Shown piece after piece: positions 57,801 through 64,000 of a stretch of 64,000 bases of DNA. Both the position numbers and the translations under genes were made by a program. Source of the DNA: Hypericum androsaemum (Eukaryota > Streptophyta > Magnoliopsida > Malpighiales > Hypericaceae); NCBI GenBank assembly GCA_963995505.1, contig OZ023185.1, positions 16,379,691-16,443,690 of the forward strand, in the 5' to 3' direction. The notes beneath the pieces are model-generated. The model saw only the letters and a list, made by a program, of their open reading frames with translations. It was not told the origin of the DNA and did not search any database. The stretch's first letter is position 1. The number at the start of each line of letters is the position of its first letter.

Positions 57801-60136
57801 GAGCCCAACAAAAATTACCCATCTAAATGTATATGATGAAATTTCTATGCCTACACATTCTAATACATGAGCAAAAGCTTGACCAAAATTTGTATATACT
57901 ACCAAGTCTCCTTTTGAACCAAAAACCTTAAGGCGATAGGTAGCCGAAACTGTAGTAAAAAAAGCAAGCAATCCCTTCAGACTAGAAGGGCAACCACAAT
58001 ATCATTTGTGTAGGGTCCACATGCATTTCATTAGAGAAACTGTTGTTTCTTTTGTTGAACATATCAATTTGTAAGCCCGACAAAGGGTAACTTATGACAT
58101 GGGTGGAAATCTTTTCCAAGCGGGTCAGAAACAGTGGCAGAAGCTCCCTTTTATCATTTCCATTTTCAGAAACAGCAAGTGAACTTTCAACACTAACCAT
58201 TAAATCCCTCCATGCGCATAAACGTCTCACTAGGTCCTGGAAATAATTTACAAACTGTTAGTTGTTTTGAAGGATAAATGTCCTTTCAAAGCCAAATTCA
58301 CAGTGAATAGATGAAAGGCAATTCACCTGTGTCTCACATGAAATTGATAAACTTCCTTGACCATACAAATGGCGAGAAAAAATGGACGATGCAGCTGACT
58401 CACCAGGAGGAGCTTCTGTCTCTTTAGAGTAGAGTTGCAAACAAGTCATATTTGATCGGCGACTAGCCTCAATAAGAAAATTTATCTTGTTCTCCAATGT
58501 GTTATCTGAAAAAATTGGGGATCTTCAGTATCTCTATGAGATGAAAAACATAAAAGGTCAAGTGAAATAATAATCATGATTGCGTGACACTGCCGGACCT
58601 TGTACAATCTATTGATTCCTCTTAAGAACTAACCATGTTTCCCTTCGAGTTGTTGGGATCAACAAGCCAAGTAATGCAATGCTAATATTCAGATACGGCA
58701 TTTTTCTATTACCAGAAATAAACTTTACATAACATAAGCCAAGTTACTTACCACTATTTTTTTTTAGAAGTATAATTTTATTAATAACAATGTGTCGGAA
58801 TAAGAACTCGTCCATACCACTACTTGATTGTTTGAGTTCAGAAATCAAACAGCCAGCAATATGCAATAGATAATGCGCATCTGTTCTGGCATACTCCAAC
58901 ATTTTGGATGATAATGGTCGTTGCCTCCAGTCTTCCCGCTGACATTCCACAAGAAGAGAAGTAGCAAAATAGGATTTTGTATTAATTCAAGTACAATTTG
59001 CAAAAGAAGTGAGAACAATCACTCAGTCAGTAGCTTTTGCAGACCTGTAGCAATTTGTTTGTTGCTACACCGCAATAAGTTTCAAGCAGATAAGCCAATG
59101 ACTTGTATGGCTTCGACAATACCTCACATGCCTGCACCATCATGACATCACAAAACACAACATAAGAACCCAGTTCCGGAGCAATGTAGCCAATACAGGA
59201 AACACTAAAAGATGTATTCTTTTTTACACGAGAGCAGACCTTTGCAGTATCAAATAGATTCACAACATACAATTGGAAGTCTCTTTGCAGCCAGAGGACA
59301 TCATTATCGGCCCCGTGAAACACCTACCACAAAAATTGCAATCATCCATCAACAACCGACCAACAAAGTACGTCACGTCAACAAAAGAGTTCACAAGAAA
59401 GATCACCTTGCAGATATTTGGATCCGCAAAAACCGGGCGAAGAACACTCATCACATCACGTAATGCAATCGTGTCCACCAAATAATCTTGCGTCTTCGTC
59501 GATATCTGCGCAAATGAAGTCTCTAAGCAACAACAATACGGCGCCTTACGCGAATTCTCTCAAACACAACGAGGCATTGATCCAAAAACCTGAACAAGAG
59601 CGGTGAAACCTAGAAAGGATCGCAGGCTATGCTGCTCGGTATCCACCGCGAAAACACGGTCTCTACTCAATGCAACGGCTAGATCGTTCAACTGCGACTC
59701 CGTCTCCACCCAAACGTAACTATCTCCCATCCCTAAATCCCTACCATCACCATAGTCTATATCCAGCAGCCGAGGGTTCTCTAACAAAGCATTGATTTCC
59801 GACTCGTACGGATGCGAATTCGAGCTATTTCCTATGCAGGAAACAAGAAACGACAATCATAAGATTTTATTATTTGAAAAAATATATTTGTTATTTAAAA
59901 AAAATATTACCAGAGTTGGGATTCTTGAAGTGCTTGAACTGAGAGTAGGAGTTATCGGCTAGGACGCGCTTGAAGGAAACTTGCGGCTTCTGGTCCGAGT
60001 GTAAATAACACGAACTCCGAGGACTTTTGCTAATCTTCCTCCCGCGACGACGCCGTAGGCGACGGTACTCCGAGGTCAGAATTAGAGCTAGCGCCGTGAG
60101 AGAGACGACGGTAACCGCTACTTTGACCCTGTTCAT
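54853..60136 (-). CDS. RRP6L3: RRP6-like 3 / EXD2-like 3'-5' exonuclease, 13 exons
   Basis: Exons (minus): 60136-59911, 59831-59590, 59505-59407, 59323-59240, 59131-59045, 58938-58818, 58505-58327, 58236-58198, 57411-56900, 56783-56285, 55942-55639, 55564-55264, 54916-54853. They sum to 2757 nt (918 aa plus stop). Residues about 4-20 are a hydrophobic membrane segment followed by [10 protein letters not shown]. The DEDDy nuclease residues are D139, E141 (VDTEQHS), D197 (HGADND), Y262 and D266 (YARTD), with exactly the spacing of yeast Rrp6 (238/240/296/361/365). A later Cys/His module ([14 protein letters not shown] ... [10 protein letters not shown]) resembles HNH zinc motifs and occurs in animal EXD2 as well. 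The tail [10 protein letters not shown]...FCQRWRKVF is conserved in plant RRP6L3. Expected role: 3'-5' RNA/DNA trimming, possibly at an organelle membrane. The donor of exon 6 and the 74-nt intron after exon 11 are my choices. Confidence 0.93.
54921..55060 (+). repeat. 72-bp tandem duplication within the last RRP6L3 intron
   Basis: Two copies (starting 54921 and 54993) of TAAAATAG.G.TC.CAATCAAATCC followed by TTGGACAAA and GTTCAAAGAATCATATA. It sits immediately upstream, on the coding strand, of the final acceptor, and so duplicates potential branch-site sequence. Confidence 0.8.
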
Positions 60137-62293
60137 TTCTTCGCACTCGCTCCGTTTCGTTCTTCTTCTTCTTTTTCTGCAACTACTACATTTTTTATTA
60201 ATAACCGCCTTTGTGGCGAGGGACGCGCGGAAGGGGGAGGCTTCTTTGAGGCGTTTTTGGGCTTTCAATTCAAAGTTCAGGCTCAAAACTTTCGCTCTTT
60301 GTGGGCCTTTGCGTTGGATTTCGGCCCATTTCTTCAAGGAGTGTTTTTAAAACCTTGATTATTTAGGGAAATAACAAAAATAGCTATCCAATTTCGATTA
60401 GAAAGTTCGTCCCTACTAACAAAATCGAATTCTAAAGTTTTGTAAGTAGTACATATGACATTTAAAATGACACATTAATCGGGTGGCTAACGTTGAAAGA
60501 TTTTTTTGTATGAATAATATTAACCTAAATTTGCGTAGATATCAAGAGTGTCCAGGATCTTTTTCTATTAAAAAAAATCAACTGACCAAGATTAGTATTT
60601 GATCGGGGTTATATAGCAAGCAAGAGTCCTCGAAAGGGTAGGGTGAAATTTGGACTGTAGTCATGGTTCAATTTTTTCTCGCTTATAAGAAACTCTTAAC
60701 GGGAGGTCTACACAACGGGCTATTAACTAAATAGTAAAGTACGTTCTTAATAATTATATTATTATATCTAAACAGTGAGATTTGAAACAAAACTTTCTCC
60801 TAATCTAGTGAACGGAGACTCCGCTTAGAAGTCGTCGCCCTTCAACGACGGACTATTTATCAAAAAAATAGTGAACGGAGACTCCGCAAAGAAGTCGTCG
60901 CCCTTCAACCACCCCAAACCTCCTCTGGTCCAGGCCCCTATACAGAGACTGCCTATGCTACGATGGGGACTTTTCCAATAGAGCATTGAAAATGTAGGCC
61001 CATTATTTACTGTAGAACCATTTTTTTCCAAGCAGCCATTTGACTGAAATAAACGATGAGGAATGGGCAAGATGGCTGAAAATGAACCGGTGGTGTTTGG
61101 TGTGGGAAAGTAAATTCTAGATAGAGTTTATCTCTGTTTTCTTCAGAGATATGTGTCTATCTAGTACTTTGATATTCGGATATTGTAAGCAACTTACAAT
61201 TTGATGTAATTACTATTTAGTGGTTCTAATACAATTTATTTATCAAAAAAAACTTTCTAGATTGGTCGAATTAAATTACCGCGCCAACTATATGGTGGAC
61301 ACAAGAATGCATCCCAATAATTGTTCAAAGCTGGAAAGACAGAGCACATGGTGGAAGGTGCATTAGGGCCTAGGGTGGAAGGAGAAAGTGGCGTGCGAGG
61401 TTATTACAAAATTGTACTTGGGATGGGGAAGAGCTGTTTCCTTATATGGATGGAGGCCCATCACAATTTATGTGCGAAATGGTGTGCGAAATTTTGAGAC
61501 AATTACATATTTTGTTAAATAAATACAATCTATATCAGTTGATTTATGTGCTTGATAGGTTATATGCATCATCTCAATCGATATATTTATTTGGTCAAAA
61601 TTTTGTGGACACATATCCAGACATGATCTCGTGTGATCGATGTTTGCATTGATAAGGTTTTAACCTCGACATCTCATTAAACTGATACAACATCTATTAT
61701 CTATATAATCTAAATATTTGTTGATATGAATCAACACATATATGCCCCGCGTAAAACAATATATCTTATCATATTTTTCTTGACACTTCAATGTCTCATT
61801 TACATAATTCTAATTATTAGTTTATTTAATACTTCACATACTAGGATTTGAACAATGAACTTTCGTAAATTTGTAGTCAATAGTAGAATATATACTAAAT
61901 AAGTATATAATAAAAAATTATATAGTATATAATATATAGTATATAATAAAATAAATCAAAACTTTTTTATTCGCATTTTTTCCACTTTGTGCCAGTTTAT
62001 TTAATACTAGAGTACTCGATTAATTTTCTTGCTAATTTTCCCCAAATGGAATTTGCTTAACCATCCAAAAGTTGTGTCATTGGTCATCAAACCGTCAGAA
62101 GATTACAGCAAGTAAATGATGTGACGCTGCCCATCTATTTTAATCTCTGTGCTAATTGTCTCCATTATTTGGGAAATTTTTCAAAAAAAGATTTATTTCC
62201 CCGACAATTCCCTGAATGAGGTTGTCAGGGGATGTATTGTTGTTTGTCGGAGGGTTGGTGTACTTGATTAGGATCTACGGCAGTCGAGGCAAG
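60137..62293. other. Intergenic region with a 63-bp tandem duplication and a LINE tail
   Basis: The first 200 bp are the RRP6L3 upstream region (GC-rich around 60150-60260; no clear TATA box). At 60806-60910, GTGAACGGAGACTCCGC and AGAAGTCGTCGCCCTTCAAC occur twice with a 63-bp period. At about 61080-61255 a stretch ending ACAATTTATTTATCAAAAAAAA resembles a LINE 3' end. The remainder is AT-rich with no recognised gene. Confidence 0.5.
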
Positions 62294-63094
62294 TGTTGGA
62301 CACTTTCTCCGTAAGACGAGATTGCCCCGTATATTTCAGTGCGGTACGGGCTACGGCAATCGTCTCCAAGATACAACGACTGTTCGGTCATTTCCAAGAA
62401 CGTTGTACACGTATCTCGAAACTTTCGGGCGAACCCTTATATACCCAGAACTTTCGGACTCTTTGTAAGTGAAGAACGGGGAAGAGAAGAAGACAACAAT
62501 GCTACGGAATGCACTTTGTTGCTGGGATGAGGATAAATGGCAAGGGGGCAGGCCTATTTATAGGCTGGAGGAGGCTGGGAAGCAGCCACCCCGAAGGGGC
62601 GCGTCCGTTCGGCCAGCAGGCTGGCTGGCTACGCTCGTGGCACTTCGGTGGCTTCTGGATCCTTCCAGGCGCGCCCAGACTGTGCTGGCGCCCTTTTGCG
62701 AGGGATCTCACAACTCTTCGGTGGCCATTCTGGAAGGTGCTCGCAGCTCCTCGTCACTTCAGTAGCTGCGCACGTGCGAAGTGCCAAGTGCGCCACAAAG
62801 CGCCCATTGCGACCTGCGTCCAATGCGCCATGCGCACATGCACACGCGCGTGCACGTACGCGTATTCGTGCGCTTGCGCGTGCTCGGATGGTGCGTCGTC
62901 GCGGTCCGAGTTGGCTTTCCCTCCAGGTGGTCAACTTATTTCCTAGTCAACAAGGAGTTTCTCCTTATAAACTAGGAAATGTTGGTGCCACTTTCCAATG
63001 TGGGATTGCACTTTTCATTTCCCTTTTGGGCCTCCCACTTTGGGCCTTTCCACTTTGGGCTTTACTTGAATTTTCATTCAAAACTTTCCCAACA
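62294..63094 (-). repeat. 3' LTR of a copia element running off the right edge
   Basis: The right limit (63094) is clear: TTTCCCAACA on the plus strand followed by the polypurine tract complement ATCCCCCAC (63095-63103). The left limit (TGTTGGACAC at 62294) is inferred. The LTR is unusually GC-rich in the middle and has a run of alternating purine/pyrimidine (CGCGCGTGCACGTACGCGTA, about 62822-62885). The overlapping open frames here are composition artefacts. Confidence 0.65.
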
Positions 63095-63637
63095 ATCCCC
63101 CACATGAATGATGATTAATGCATGCAGACTCTAATCGAAAGTTCTGACGTGTTATTATTGCATCGAGACAGGTAGCTTGTGGCTTTGAACCTTCTCTAGT
63201 AATATGTTATCGGATTTACTCGCTGCTCGGTGAACGTGATGTCTTGAACCGTCAGCTTTTGGCGTAAACCAAGACAATAACATTTACACAATAATAACCC
63301 TAGTATCTTTGGGTTCTCACGTTGTGTCCGTTTCGGCTATGGACCGTTTCTTGGATTCATAAGTATTTTTCCCATTTGAAGCGGCCTCACTTCACACTTA
63401 CATAGGTGATCTCCTATCAGGAATATCCTGCCATACTCCACCTTTATCAAGGTATAGAAATCATTAAAAGCGTAATGCTTAACCTTACCACACCTCTGCA
63501 GGTTAATACCTGGGCAGCTTCTGAGAATGAGATAGGTTCCAGGTGATTAACTGAACCCTCCATAACTTAGTTGTCTCATTGAACCAAGTTTGTGAGATCT
63601 TCACTCATCATGGTTGAGTTACCGCTATGGACGTTCT

Positions 63638-64000
63638 TTAATGTGTACATTTTAATCTTATTCCCCTTACTGCGTTGTACATTTGATCTCTATTGATTCC
63701 TTTCGTAAAAGGATCAGCTAAGTTGTCCTTGGACTTTACGTAATTAATAGTGATCACCCCACTAGAGATCAACTGTCTAACGGTATTGTGTCTCCGACGG
63801 ATATGTCGAGACTTTCCGTTGTACATTGTACTTTGTGCTCTCCCGATTGCAGACATGCTATCACAATGTATCAATACGGGAGATACCGATTTACTCCAGC
63901 ACGAAATATCCTCTAGGAAGTTTCTGAGCCATTCAACTTCTTTCCCAACTTTGTCTGGTGCTATAAACTCCGACTCCATGGTGGATCGAGCTATGCACAT
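63638..64000 (-). pseudogene. Copia RNase H, C-terminal end (partial, cut by window edge)
   Basis: Reads STMESEFIAPDKVGKEVEWL, IHCDSMSAIGRAQSTMYNGK, SRHIRRRHNTVRQLISSGVI and YVKSKDNLADPFTKG, the conserved tail of copia polyproteins (E-x-E...; H.R.KHN...; KDN.ADP.TKG). It continues beyond position 64000. No stop interrupts the visible part, so the parent element could be intact; it cannot be judged from this window. Between its stop and the LTR (63095-63637) is non-coding 3' sequence. Confidence 0.85.

Noticed and set aside
62469..63118. Long overlapping frames at the right end
   Set aside because: They lie in a GC-rich copia LTR on both strands and have CpG-driven Arg/Ala composition without domains.

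Overview
The window is nuclear DNA of a flowering plant, probably a dicot. The evidence is spliced genes with GT-AG introns, a nuclear gene for a plastid ribosomal protein, a mitochondrial aconitase with a Ser/Arg-rich presequence, a Cassandra element with 5S rRNA sequence in its LTRs, and abundant Ty1/copia, MULE, hAT and LINE relics in AT-rich DNA. I cannot name the species.

Few host genes are present. (1) 4982-6568 (+): a broken copy of the plastid ribosomal protein L6 gene, with its start codon changed to ATA and two single-base deletions. (2) 7708-13806 (-): an intact aconitase gene of 20 exons (997 aa), whose exon 1 encodes only the targeting region. (3) 35538-35894 (+): a small gene of unknown function behind a TATA box and a CACGTG element. 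(4) 50545-51033 (+): a possible small membrane-protein gene behind a TATA box. (5) 54853-60136 (-): an RRP6-like 3 / EXD2-like 3'-5' exonuclease gene (918 aa in my model) with an N-terminal membrane segment, a DEDDy exonuclease domain and a Cys/His (HNH-like) module.

The rest is a layered transposon landscape. Three Ty1/copia deletion derivatives of one family lie at 2281-4709 (-), 25669-27577 (+) and 32171-34626 (+). A larger decayed copia lies at 37384-42250 (-), and the 3' end of another at 62294-64000 (-). A 3.2-kb LTR element (21252-24463) sits inside a LINE relic; it carries a gag-like ORF and a long unrecognised second ORF in the same frame, separated by one UAA codon. A Cassandra TRIM lies at 44914-45524. 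At least five MULE-like elements have 9-bp target duplications (15370, 16837, 45650, 49038, 52024). One is a Pack-MULE carrying fragments resembling a dihydrolipoamide acetyltransferase lipoyl domain and a PPR protein; another carries a BSD-protein-like first exon. Three MITEs of a GGTCCGACC family have 8-11 bp duplications, three hAT-type MITEs have 8-bp duplications, and LINE 3' ends include a LINE nested in another LINE.

The genes do not form a pathway: aconitase is central carbon metabolism, RRP6L3 is a nuclease, L6 is plastid translation. What unites the window is repeated capture, nesting and tandem duplication by transposons around a few conserved genes. All coordinates come from reading the sequence by eye. 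Exon models of the two large genes add up to whole codon numbers and preserve catalytic-residue spacing, so they are the firmest calls.
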